Shown: piece after piece, positions 23,024-34,419 of the stretch | How the letters are laid out: every line of letters starts with the position of its first letter | Numbering within the stretch: position 1 is the stretch's first letter | Origin: Paramarasmius palmivorus | Lineage: Eukaryota > Basidiomycota > Agaricomycetes > Agaricales > Marasmiaceae | Direction: 5' to 3' | Assembly (NCBI GenBank): GCA_037176845.1 | Contig: JAYKXP010000105.1 | Location: 1 to 64,000, forward strand | DNA length: 64,000 nt | The notes under the pieces: generated by a model | Seen by the model: the letters and a program-made list of their open reading frames with translations, nothing else | Databases searched by the model: none | What the model was told of the DNA's origin: nothing | Position numbers and translations under genes: made by a program

Positions 23024-26000
23024 ATGGCCCTCCTTCGACTTTTACTGTCGCTTTCACTTTTCGTTCTCTGCCATGCACAGTTTCAACCTTCGGCACTACC
23101 TCTTCTTGTTCGTTCACCTTACTTAAGTAGCTGGGCAGCTCCAGATGCAACTACTAAGGATCCCCAATTCTGGGGTGGTAATCGCGTACGTTAATCTCTT
23201 TTGTGACCAGGATTTCGACTGAAACACCATTATTCAGACTTTAGGATGGGGTGGTTTCATCAGAGTGGACGGGAGTGTATACGAGTGGATGGGATCAGCG
23301 TTCAATGATCCTGGCTTGAGGTTCAATCTCACTGAAGGAAAAGATAAGGCGGCCGCAAATGTCGACGGTATTACCATTACACCCACACGAACAATATACT
23401 CGCTCTCGGCTGGACCGATGCGGTTTAATTTCACCTTCCTGAGTCCCATCGAGGTACGCCACCATCCCGTCTTTCCCATCCTGAAATAACTGAACTGGAA
23501 CGTCTTTTTAGCCCCAAGATCTCACTCTTCAATCGTTCCCCTTCGGATATGTCTACGTCGACGCTGCTTCAGGTGATGGTAATTCACATGATGTACAGGT
23601 CTATTCTGATCTTACTGGGGGTACGTATACGCTTCATACAAGCTCATAGAGTCAGATCCGATTTTCAGGACACAGAATGGCTGTCGGAAGACTCCGGGGA
23701 TACAATTTCTTGGAGCACATCAATCAGTAGTTCAATGGTCTTCCATACCGCACAGAGAATACCTTTTAATAAGCTTGAGGCTACCTACATGGCTCACGAC
23801 GGAATCCTTTACCATGCATCGCTGACAGTGAGTGATATCAGCTATACCCGCGTGCGACACTGATTGCTGCGACAGAGCTCGGGCATGACATGGCAAACTG
23901 GAGGACACTATGCATTGCGGGCTTGGTTTTTGACACAGGGGCGTCTGAACAATACACAGGACACTAACATGCGAAAGATCGGCGAGTGTGTTCCGAGTCG
24001 ATGTGCTTAGCCCGGGTGGTGTTGTTACTAAGGACCTTCGTTTTAGCAATTTTCCTGTTTTCGCCTTTGCCAACGACCTCGGATCAATCACTTCAACATC
24101 GCAACCACTAGTATGGGCCATTGGGTATGCTCGTACCCCTGTGGTCAGGTATACAAACTCAGAAGAATTACAACCTTATTGGACTGCCAGGTATAACCGC
24201 ATTGATGACGGAGTAGGCTTTTCTGCTCTGAAAGCGTGTCTAGCATCTCATCTTCATCGTGATAGGTGATAGGATTCCTAAGCGATTTTCCCACCGCAAA
24301 AGCACGCGCCGAATCTCTCGATGACAACATTCTTTCCGAGGCCCGAAAAGTCACCCCAGAATACGCCGACTTGGTCTCGCTTTCAGCACGCCAGACATTT
24401 GGCAGTGTTGAAGCTGCGGTCTCCTCGAACGGCGATGCTTTGATGTTCATGAAAGATGTGGGCACAACTGGGTAAGTATTCTGCATTACCTGTATTTCTA
24501 GCACAAAATGATCCACACTTCCAAGGCGAGTGAACCCTGTTGAAACAATTTATGCGTCATTTCCAGCATATCTATACATCAACGCCACCTGGTGCAGATA
24601 CCTTTTGGAACCGTTACTTAATTACCAGCAATCGCCATCTTATCCTAACGATTATGCAGCTCCTGACCTCGGTGAACTACTCTGATTGACATCCATGGTT
24701 TGACGACTGATTCCGTTCTACCTAGGGGCTGGCTATCCGATCGCTCAAGGCAGTTCTGCCGATTCGATCCGAAGCATAGAAGGTATGTAGGGCTACATGA
24801 TACGTGAAACTCCCCGACTTACGCTCGTAGATTCGGCGAGTATGCTCATCATGGCATGGGCCCATGCTCGGTTCTCCGGAGATCCGACTCTCCTCTTCAC
24901 TTATGTGAGCGAGGAACGGTACTTTTATCTCTGCGATTGCCCAACGGGATAACATTATAGTATGAAACGCTGAAGAAATGGTCGGACTACCTCATTTCGA
25001 CAAATGTGTATGCCATTTTGGGATAGTGAGTTTTAATTTGCAAGGAGACTGATCTTTTGCTGATGCGCTATGCTAGTCAAGATGCCGATGGCTTGAAAAC
25101 TACCAATCTGACGAATCTTGCACTAAAAGGCATCATTGGAGTTCGGGCGATGGCTGAGGTCAGCTATATTCTTGGGAAAGGTGAAGATGCGAACAAATTC
25201 CAGGTATAGTAGTCATGATCTTGAGGATTGTCTGCTAATTATCCGGACCGGTAGAACCAAGCGGCGATTTGGATCAGAGATTGGGAGCACGCAGCTTATG
25301 TCAACGGGCATTTGGTGTCTTCCTATAACTTGAATGACACATGGGGCATGATCTATAATTTATTCGCAGACAAATTACTGGGTATGAAGCTGGTTAGCCA
25401 GGAGGTGAGAGAATGATATAAGTGGGATTATTGGAATGCGATTGACCGAGTACGGAGCAGATTTATGATAATCAAGATAGATTCTATATTGGCCTGGTGC
25501 AATCAGGTATGTCTCATTCTCGATGTTCCATATCTAATTCAATCGATACGAGCGCCACAGGTAATAAATTTGGACTACCATTTGACAGCAGTGTCAGCGT
25601 AGCAAAATCTCGCAAGTCAATAATACTCCACAATTCGATGTGTATTAATTTTGATATAGATTGGACAATGCTAGCTGCTGCGACCTCCAACAACACGTCG
25701 ACTCGGGATAGTCTCCTCCGAGGGGTTTATGAAAAGGCCATTGATAATACTCAGTTCACCCCATTCCCATCGACATACGATAGTCAGGATGGAAGAGTTA
25801 TTACTGGACGGGCCAGGTAAGTGGCGTTCACATTTTGATCACTCGTATTCTCTAATATTTTTGGCATTAAGTCCTGCACAGGGTGCTGCGTTCGGTCTTC
25901 TGTCGATGAAGTGAGTCTCTGCGTATCATACAGTGCAGAGCTGACTAGCTTCCTGTAGCATCGACAGTAAAGTTCCAGAGATCCTGGAGGCAAGTCAAGA

Positions 26001-26559
26001 GAAGGCTACGAAGCTTAGCATCGGTGCACAAGCTGGTATTGGCATCGGTGTCGCTAGCCTCGTTCTAATCGTCCTTGGCCTTTTGCTTTGGCGGCGACGG
26101 AGAAAACACAATCAAGCGTGGTATTCATTGCGAAAAGACAGCAGAATAGCGACGTTATTCCGGTTTCGCAGGAGCTCAGATGCCCCAGTGATTGAACCTG
26201 AAGAATCACTTACTGAATATCGCATTGAGCCGTATACCACACAAAAAAGCCAACTTGGCTTTCTCCATGCTAGTGGGAAGCGGTATGGGTCTGATCCAAA
26301 TCCTCTGAGACAGAATCGTGGACAGACAGTTCAGGCGGCCTCCGACCCACAAGAAGACGTACCGGCCAGGGGTACAAGATTTGCATCGCCGTCTTTGTCT
26401 GATCAAGGACATACAGCTAATAACCACTTTGCAGACGATACGCACTCGTTGAGGAACACGGTCGAACAACTGAGGCGCAACATCCTGGAGCTTCAGTCAA
26501 GAGTATATGGACCTCCGCCCTCGTATCGCACCCACTCACCTCCTTCCTCTCCCCAATGA
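23024..26559 (+). CDS. GtaA-type glutaminase with membrane anchor, copy C
   Basis: The start ATG (23024) opens the signal peptide MALLRLLLSLSLFVLCHAQF, then LVRSPYLSSWAAPDAT and PQFWGGNR. After splicing come LGWGGFIRVDGSVYEWMGSA, TPTRTIYSLSAGPMRFNFTF and, in later exons, DTEWLSEDSGDTISW, FPVFAFANDLGSI, LVWAIGYARTPVVRY, ESLDDNILSEARKV, YADLVSLSARQTFG, YPNDYAAPDLG, MLIMAWAHARFSGDPTLLF, LKGIIGVRAMAEV, WGMIYNLFADKLLG, and the DUF1793 end with PFPSTYD and RPAQGAAFGLLS. This is the complete GtaA domain order. It ends with a transmembrane span (IGIGVASLVLIVLGLLL), WRRRRKH and a cytoplasmic tail with LRNTVEQLRRNILELQSRV and GPPPSYR. It is clearly paralogous to copies A and B but on the opposite strand. 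No frame break was found in the exons I joined. Confidence 0.85.
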
Positions 26560-26793
26560 CCGTACTTCTGCGTGTAATCATCATTCCTCATGACAGTTCT
26601 GCTTTGTTCAAGGAGTATCGTGACTTCATTGTTTAAATACCATCACTCGTGTAAATATCATTCTCGAGGATGCATGGTCCTCTGCCGTCGGAACTCCACT
26701 CGTGAACAAAGAAATTTCTGAAGATTGCTTCGAGTGTTACATTTGATGATTATAGCCTGCTCAGCGGAAGCCACAGCATGATTCAACACCCAA

Positions 26794-27954
26794 CTACAGA
26801 ACCTCTTCGACCAACTCGTTCACCCACATATACCTCGAAAACACCAAATGAAGCCCAGCGGTCCATCGAAATCCGATACTCCTCCACGCCTTCTCTACAG
26901 TATCCCACCAGTCATACCAGCTCGACATGTACACTAGCATCGGAGACAACGGCGTCTCTTTAGCCAGTCGATTCGCGTGCGCCCATCTGCGATGGGAGCT
27001 CCCAGAACCAACGCTGAAGTGTTCGGAGAACAGGATGATGGCGTATTCAACGACATAGATGACACTATCTGCGACCCTTTCACATTTGGTTAGGAAGGGC
27101 GCAAAAGGCCCAACAAACTTCGAGACGAGATTAGGAGTCCTGAGAGTGTACAATTTCGGGAGAGGTAGACCGTTGGTATCAGTTTTACTGAGATTCGAAA
27201 GGATGCGCTTGGTCGCGCTAAACACAAGCTGGTGCTTATTCTTGAACGCTTCGTTTGTAATGAACTGTCATAGCGGCAAATGTGAGCGCAAGCCATGAAG
27301 AGCAGGTGGTAGAACGTACAACATTCATCTTACGCTCACGGACTAGGTTCTCGATAGTCTTGGCGTAACACTCGAAAAACCTCGAATTATCGTGATCCAG
27401 ACGGGTTGGGATACTGCAGAATGGGGCTCCTGAGTTCAGCTCATCGATTAACATTGAACAAAGAACTGACCCGCAGACAGAGTCCAAGTTCTCCGAGGTC
27501 AAGATGGCAATGTCCAACCTCTCTTCTTCGACCAAGGTCTCCATCGCCAGGTGCGTAGGTCCATAGTAGTACGCATGTCGATTTCCTCTTTCACGAAAAA
27601 CACCGCTCCATGCCATTTGTGATATTTTGTCAGGGATAGGTGCAGCTCCCGACCAGAAGGCAGTTCGCGTTCGTCTCGTGTGCCGTTGAAGACAAGCTGC
27701 GTAAGGAGGTAGCCGAAGGCGAAGAGGACGATGCAGGTATACAAATACCGTATCGGATTGAATGTTTGTAATGGTGGCGGCGCCGGCGGGGGTGGTGAGG
27801 AAGAAGGTTCCTGTTTCACAAGGTGATTCTTTGTATCATATTCGATGGCTCGCAGCCCACGTTCTGGGCTGACCACTGCTAATGCAGATGTGTTCCCATA
27901 ACCGTTGTCGTACCTCGACGATTGGGCGTTCGAACGATAGTGGTTTGGTGTCAT
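26794..27954 (-). pseudogene. PIG-L/GPI12-like protein 1, motif lost and frameshifted
   Basis: The minus-strand reading starts at MTPNHYRSNA (27954). It has one N-terminal transmembrane span (YLYTCIVLFAFGYLLTQLVF), then ELPSGRELHLSLTKYHKWHG, and in another frame HAYYYGPTHLAMETLVEEER. The frame must change by one base near 27585, exactly where PIG-L enzymes carry the metal-binding HPDDE motif, which is absent. After a spliced intron (about 27260-27315) follow ITNEAFKNKHQLVFSATKR, LPKLYTLRTP, KFVGPFAPFL and the C-terminal FSRYMWVNELVEEVL, the characteristic end of GlcNAc-PI de-N-acetylases (step 2 of GPI-anchor synthesis at the ER). By alignment with the neighbour at 28682-29800 one base is missing. 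Either it is a pseudogene or the base was lost in assembly; the catalytic motif is gone in either case. Confidence 0.7.
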
Positions 27955-28011
27955 AGCGTTATGGATGGATAGTCGACCGTGGTGGTGGTAACGGTGGAAG
28001 TTCTGGGTCAA

Positions 28012-28681
28012 GATGGGATATATGTCCCAGCTTATATTTGTTCTTTGTCTTCCTGCTTCGCGTTCAGTGTCCGTGGTTCGTACCTGCCATAAAGGTGAGT
28101 ATTGGAACTAACAAAGAAACGACAATATGTACTGGGTGAGTTGCAACCATTTTCATTGTCCAAGCTCTGTGATACGCATGTCAAGGATCCTTCGAATGCT
28201 GAACATGGTGATCGTACTCCTCGTTCGACTGGTTTTATTGTCTCTGCGGACAGCCCCCGATTTTTAAATCATGAAGCACCCTGTACGGAAGAGATGTTGA
28301 TAAACACAAGACAAGAGAAAAAGCAGGAATATTCTCACCGAGACGAGATACTTAGAAACACCATACAATAGACGTAGAATGTAGCTGAGGATCCCAGGTA
28401 ATTGGTTGAGCTGCGAAGCTGGGATCCGCTTATTGTTTTGGTCGGGGAAGGATTGCCGGCTTGAAGCTTGATCCCGTAAGTCCTAACCCTAATACCACCA
28501 GATAAGGAAGTACTACCCCCGCCGGCTGGCGGATGGCCATTGGCAAGGGTCCCGCCGCCCGGTACTTAAGCCTGGTAAAGTCATCAATCGTTATGCTAAA
28601 GCTGTAAGATTTGAGAAGGGTATTATAGTACTCCAGTTTACAGTCATCCGTCTAAATAAGTAAGTAATCCCAATGTCTCAT
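28012..28681. other. Intergenic between PIG-L-like genes; no gene recognised
   Basis: A plus-strand open frame (about 28102-28371) starts without an ATG and matches nothing I know. A short inverted repeat, GGATCCCA/TGGGATCC, lies near 28390-28430. I see no further structure. Confidence 0.45.
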
Positions 28682-29800
28682 CTACTCCAAAGTAACTTCG
28701 ACCAACTTGTTCACCCACGCGTACCTCGAAAGCACAAAATAGAGCCATCCCCTTGTCCTCTCAATACGCCCACCACTAGTTTCTGTTAGCTTGCGAGTCA
28801 TATCCAACCACTCCCACACGCCAGGCATGAATACCAGCGTTGGCGGTGGAGAAGTCTTCCCTGCCTTTTCATGCGACCATCTATCGTATACAAATTCCCA
28901 GCCAAGCCACTCAACGGGAATACGTCCAGCGTAGTCTCCTAGGGTGTTGAGCATGACATCTACCACGCTGTCAATTCTAACCAGGGGAAGGGAAAGAGGG
29001 CCAACGTAGTTCAGGATGACGTTTGCGGGAGATTTCTTGTGTGTATAAAGTTTGGGGATGGGACGATCGTCAAGAGTCGCAACCGCACCCTTTACAATGT
29101 CAGCCATTGACCAGGAAAGGGTATTATCGTGGTAGTATGGACGATCTTCTCCAAAGGTGATAATCTAGAACAGTGAATGGAAGGTTAGATTCCTACGATT
29201 TGTGAAGGCGCAAAAGGGACATACTGTGTCTATCTCATGCCTGAGAACAGACTGCTTGAGTAGGTTGGTGTAGCATTTGAAGGCTTGCAACTCATTAACA
29301 TCGTTCGTGGTCCTATGAGGTGAATCAATAACAGCTCCGAAGATCCTTGAAATGGTACGGAAGACATACCCGCAAGCATGAAATTTCGACAGCGGCAAAA
29401 CCGCAACATTCACCCTCTCTTCTTCGACCAAACGCCCTAATCCAAGAAGAACCGGTCCAAAAAAATGAACCTCGTCATTTGGATTTGCGGTGAGTAACAA
29501 AATGCATTTCCATCGGAGCCCCTTTGTTATCCATAGATGCAAGTCTCGACCGGAAGGATAATCGAATTCACCTCTTCCGAGAATGCCTCGTGTAATAGTG
29601 AACCAAGAGGACATTAGGATGAAGGTAGTGAAGAGGAGACTCTTGAGGCTAAAGCCGGAGCGTGAGCCTGAGGATCGCGACGAGCGATGATTTCGATACT
29701 GTGCCGGGATGGGGTCCTGAAAGACGGGTTCAGGGATGGTATGTGACGAAGGTCGAATTCCGGGCCTCGGATTCTCCTGGTACGGATCGCGATAATTCAT
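28682..29800 (-). CDS. PIG-L/GPI12-like protein 2 (probable pseudoenzyme)
   Basis: The start ATG is at 29800 (MNYRDPYQENPRPG). A transmembrane span (SLLFTTFILMSSWFTITRGI) precedes FDYPSGRDLHLWITKG, then ILLLTANPNDEVHFFGPVLL: the family signature TAHPDDE with H and the first D replaced by N. One intron (about 29168-29222) joins HEIDT to IITFGEDRPYYHDNTLSW, where the family has a His-x2-His zinc site; only the first His remains. PIPKLYTHKKSP, YVGPLSLPLVR and FVLSRYAWVNKLVEVTLE complete the family pattern. True PIG-L removes the acetyl group from GlcNAc-PI on the cytoplasmic face of the ER. With the zinc ligands changed, catalysis is unlikely. The reading frame is intact, so a non-catalytic role is possible. 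It is tandem with the damaged copy at 26794. Confidence 0.75.
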
Positions 29801-29845
29801 GATTCTAGCGTAGCAGTGGCGGCGGCGGTGGTGGTAGAGAACCAA

Positions 29846-30824
29846 GGAGAAAGACAGGTTGATTCGAGTTTATAAGTTCTTTGTTCTGTCCGCCTCGTGG
29901 TCGTCCGCCATCTTGAACTTCTGCTGATTGCCATATGACTGGGGATGAAAGAAACGGCACCGGGTCTGACTCGAGTGTTTTCAGGCGTTTTCCATGAGTT
30001 TGAGTTCGGTGCAAAGGCCATGAGTCCTCCGAAATTTGCTTATCATCCCTTGTCAATCTCATTGTCCGGAAAAACTACGGGCTGGCTAGTTATTCACGAG
30101 GCGAACGGACTGCAAAAAGGGAGAAAATAAATTACTCACCAATTCTAGGCAACCAAATCAGCCAGTGAGTACAACAGACCTAGTCCTACGCCTGAAAATT
30201 CAGGGACATGTTATGGAAAGTTTGACGACAGCCTAGCAAGCTCAAGCATTCCCAAGGGTGGTTCCGAGCAGGTAGTCAAAGCATATGGAGTGCTAGACAC
30301 ATTCGCTGGCTCCTCGTGTAGTTGCATTCCATTCTTCGTCCAATCTTGGATTTTCGTCGGCTTTGTGGTGATGGCGAAGAACAAAAATAATTAGCGCCGG
30401 CGGTCAGACTACCGACGCGACCTTCCCTGTTCTCTATGTCTCAATGTTCAACTCGTTCTCAGGATCTATTAAATAACCCAAATAATCTCCGTGTCTTTGG
30501 AAAGTGGAAAGGTATAACATGATAAAGGGTACGTCTTATTGAACACCCTATACCATTCAGTTCTGCCAAGCGCGAGCCCGAGAAATTTCAGGGCATGACT
30601 CTCAGTTATATGGGGATGAGTAGGAATCGGGGAACATTTTTGTTGGCGGGGCTATTAGCTATTAGCATGTCAACTGAATATGTGTGGGACTTCCTTTTAC
30701 CTTCATCCTGAAAGCCTAAGCTCACACAACTTGGCTCGTAAGGTACTCCGTAGCATGCAAAAAAGGAGCGCTTAGACTACAATCCCACCAGCTCTGCGCA
30801 TGGAATATCTTCATATACAATTGC
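29846..30824. other. Intergenic, no gene recognised
   Basis: The 5' region of PIG-L-like gene 2 and the 3' side of the glycoside-hydrolase-like gene. Short open frames here overlap each other and show no protein character. Confidence 0.5.
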
Positions 30825-32868
30825 TTATGCAGTAACGATCCAAGCCCCGCTCCCTACTTCTTCAAATGTGAGCATCCCTTCTGTCGAGCTCGAACCGCTA
30901 TCCAACACCTGTTGGAGATTTGACACACTGCTGCCCAGCAGTTGCTCGAGATCCAGTGTTTTCTCTTCGTAGTTCATGTTGCTCGCTAGCACTAACGTCC
31001 TATCTCCCACCGTCCATAGACCGACGTCAATCCTGTCTGACGTTACCTGGCGGAACGTAGCCGAAGGATCAAGGATGAACGGCGTCATTTCGGGAAGGGA
31101 AAGAGCAAGAGCTGAAGAGGAGGCCTTGATATCTGTGGAAGTAGGATCATCCCAGGGCACTACACCTGTAATAGAGTTTCAACTTCAGGCTATATTCATC
31201 CGCAGTGAATGCAAGTACATACCAAGACCGCCGTGGTTGATACCGAGCACACTCTGAACAACGAACTCCTTTCCAGTAGGGAACCTCTTCCAGTACCTGA
31301 GGGAACGGTGATAAGCGGGCGCTACATAGAGCACAAAACGACACGGACGTCTCATTCCCAAATGCCTGAGGAACTGTCCACACGGCTTTCTCGAGCTCCC
31401 AACCGTTAATAAAGATCCTTTCTTTGAAGTCTTCCATGCGGTCCGATATGTCCTCGAACCTTCCTTTACAGTTGTCGCATCTGATAGAATAGAGTCAGTG
31501 AGCACATTATTGACCTGAAGGTGCCCTTTCACTTACCCACAATCTCCATATTCCGTGGTACATACCGTATTCCACTGAGTCGAATGGGTGACGTTGTTTC
31601 CAATCATGTATGTATCCTGCATAACGATGTCTGCTCCGCTGGTGTACGCCGTAAACTCAAAGTTCTGGCAGTTGAGTACAAGCGAAACAGGATGGTACCC
31701 AGCACCGCCAGCACCGTCTCCGCCGTCAAGGGAGTTGATCAGGTTTTTGGAATGGAATGTCGCGTTGAGAGGATCCGATGTGCCATCTGGCTCGTCTGCG
31801 GTGTACCATAAAAGGAGGTTGGCGCGAGATTTTATCGAGTTTACTTGTTCGGTTACGGAGGTATCGTTCATGTATGTTCTGATGGAAGCGGTGGCTAGTC
31901 AGTAGAAGCTTCTAGAGGAGGAAATGGCATACTTACCCCCGCATATCGTACATGAGGTACAGCCCAACTCGTTGCATTTCATCGAGAACTTCGTCCAAGG
32001 CAGTCATGTTCTCGAAGGAGGGTACGGGATGAATCTAGAATGGTGTTAGGTTGCATAGAGGCTTTGAGAGCGAACGCGTACGATGTTGAAACTATAGGGC
32101 ATATTCAGTCGAGGATTACACAGATAAGTGAGGAGCTCACCCTTGATCCTTCAAAACCTTGATAGCAGATAGGTTCTTCGCCAAAAAGTTATCGAACTGA
32201 GTATAGAAACCAATTGGCAGAACTCTTTCGTAGGGACCGTCGCTTCCGTCAGCAGGCCTCGCCAAAAGGGCACCTGTCCGCATATCCATCTTGGTAACGC
32301 TACCGATGTCTGTCGGCTTTTCTGGCAAGTAGGTCAAGATGGTGTCGTGGGTAAAATTTTGACCCCCAACCGAGGCTTGACATGAGATGGCGTATGCCTC
32401 AGTACGTGGTTCAAGGGAAGAGAGTGAAAAGGTTAAGGGGTGTTTGGTTGCGTTCAGAGGAACCGTTCCCGAGGTCAATGTTTCTCCATCAACGATAACT
32501 GTAACCGACAGATCGCTGGATGTGTCTGAGATGGGTTCAGCGCCAGTTATCTTGGAGAACACGACAGGGGTATCGACTAGGATGGATACGAAAGATGAAT
32601 CGTCGGTTGGGGTAATGTCTTCCGGCAAGTATGGCTTGACAGCTTGACCGCACCTAAGTGCAAGTAGTGGGACGTCTGATGTTTCTGGTATAGGGAATTC
32701 ACCGCCAGGGGGTACGACAGGCGACGAGGCCATATAGTTCTTGCCGCACCTGTGATATCTTCAGTCTCTCCCAAGCATTCCATCACCATAAACTCACCAT
32801 GTTTGCCCTAGCACAAGCCCGAAGCCCCCAGCAAGCCAAAGAACGAAAAGGTTCGTCGCTCCACCCAT
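30825..32868 (-). CDS. Secreted glycoside-hydrolase-like protein
   Basis: The start ATG (32868) opens the signal peptide MGGATNLFVLWLAGGFGLVLG, split from the next exon by a GTGAGT intron. The next exon reads a beta-rich N-terminal domain (DVPLLALRCGQAVKPYLPED, TILTYLPEKPTDIGSV), then GFYTQFDNFLAKNLSAIKVL. Further exons give FNIIHPVPSFENMTALDEVL, MQRVGLYLMYDMRGTYM, RANLLLWYTADEPDG, CQNFEFTAYTSGADIVMQDT, a CDNC patch, GWELEKAVWTVPQAFGNE, VLGINHGGLG, and a C-terminal beta domain (DVGLWTVGDRTLVLASNM). The alternation and the LLWYTADEPDG strand suggest a TIM barrel with a catalytic acid, as in clan-A glycoside hydrolases. I cannot name a family. The exon near 31180-31330 switches frame, and I could not fix that join. 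Secretion suggests a cell-wall or plant-polymer substrate. Confidence 0.6.
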
Positions 32869-34419
32869 TTTGATTTGAGCTCCTGGGAGTATGAAGTTGA
32901 TATACCCTGGTCATGTCTATTTCTGTGGCTTCTCATACCACATCCGCATGATGAAGCATGAAGCATGACAAGGTCATGCACTTGAAACCCCAAATCGGCA
33001 CCATCAGAACATGCGATTGACCGAGTCTATTGGCTGGTCCATTATTTCTGCGGCGCTCCATGTGGTTCGAAGTATTGCCCAGGAGAGATTAAGCTGGGAG
33101 TATAGACGATAGTGATGGTGAGAAGCAAGGTGCAAATGGCAGTTGGCGCCAGCGTTGGCACGTTGACGGGCGGCCAAAACTCTCAGGCACATCTCTTCCG
33201 TCCATAATGGAGTCCATATCTCTCCAAACTCATTCTCGCACTGTCAAATGTGATATACGTCGTCCAAGTCACCTTCAAGATGACATCTCGTTCGTACCCC
33301 AGCTCACCGCCAACGTGGTCGCTCACCGTCTTGTTTAGTAGGTCCTCACTGGATCGGGAAATTGGCTTCAATTGGAGGAGTGGACGAGCAGACGAGAAGG
33401 ACAGTTGGATGCTCCTTCTAGCAATACCTTCCGAGGTCCAATCTTCGAGATACGTGCGTCTGTGCGACGAACCAAATACTCTCACCTTGCCAAACTGGAA
33501 GCAAGCAAGAACCTCTGAGCTTTGCAAATGATGCTATACAAACCTCTCAGCTTCGACAGCCTAAAGATTCGAGTTAACCATACTCCTTAATCTGCCGTCT
33601 TTGGATCCCACAGTCTCTTATATCTGTCATATTGGCCAAGTTTTTCGCTCTCTCCGCGTTCAAGGCATCACTGCGTCATGAAGCGCGTACATGAAGCGAC
33701 CTCAGCTGGATGCGGAAATGTGTGCGTAGATGATTTTCTTCCTGAAACTGCTCGTCCTGCTCATGTCCTGTTTCACCCAGCAACAACCAGGCTTGCATCT
33801 GCAGCTCTGCGGCATCAGCCGCCCAATGCGTCTGCGGGAGTTGCTCTACCGCTGACCTTCAACCTTCTTCACTGTGACTGTGATAGTAGTAAGTCATTCG
33901 AGTCCTTTACGTGAATTCGATTGTTAGAGCTTCCCGTCTTTAGGCTAAGGTTGAATTGCCTTATTGTACCAATTGTGGAAAGGATGCTGCTCCTCGTACT
34001 CAGTGTCGCTTGTTTTTCATACCACATGTATCATATATCCCTACTACCAGTATCTAACCTATCTTTGCCTCACACCAGTCTCTCAGTCAGTCTGACCAAG
34101 CGAACGACATGTGTATAAGTACATCCTGAGAATCCTCGAAGTTTGAATCGTGTTCAAGACTCGCGTAGCCCTGAATGACGCTGGAGGGTGAAGATCGCAA
34201 GGGCATACTGAAATTTGAATTCAGAAGTGTGATTGGCCATCTTTGCAGCATTTGGGTACAGCTCAATTCGAGAAGGATTACTACATTAGCAAAGGATTTA
34301 CGGCTACATCATCAAGGAATCGTGATACATCGTGACGTCGTGAACAAGTCGTACAGATCTGAATCAAACACAAAGTCCGAGGGAAAGAAGTCAAAGGCCT
34401 AGGTCCATTCGGTGCTCGT
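32869..34419. other. Intergenic, no gene recognised
   Basis: Open frames at 33183-33527 (-) and 33678-33914 (+) have no recognisable motifs and no supporting exon joins. The region holds the promoter of the glycoside-hydrolase-like gene on its left and the 3' end of the chitinase gene on its right. Confidence 0.45.

Noticed and set aside
28470..28560. CCTAACCCTAA within an intergenic stretch, resembling telomere repeats
   Set aside because: It is only about one and a half units long and not part of an array, so chance is the best explanation.
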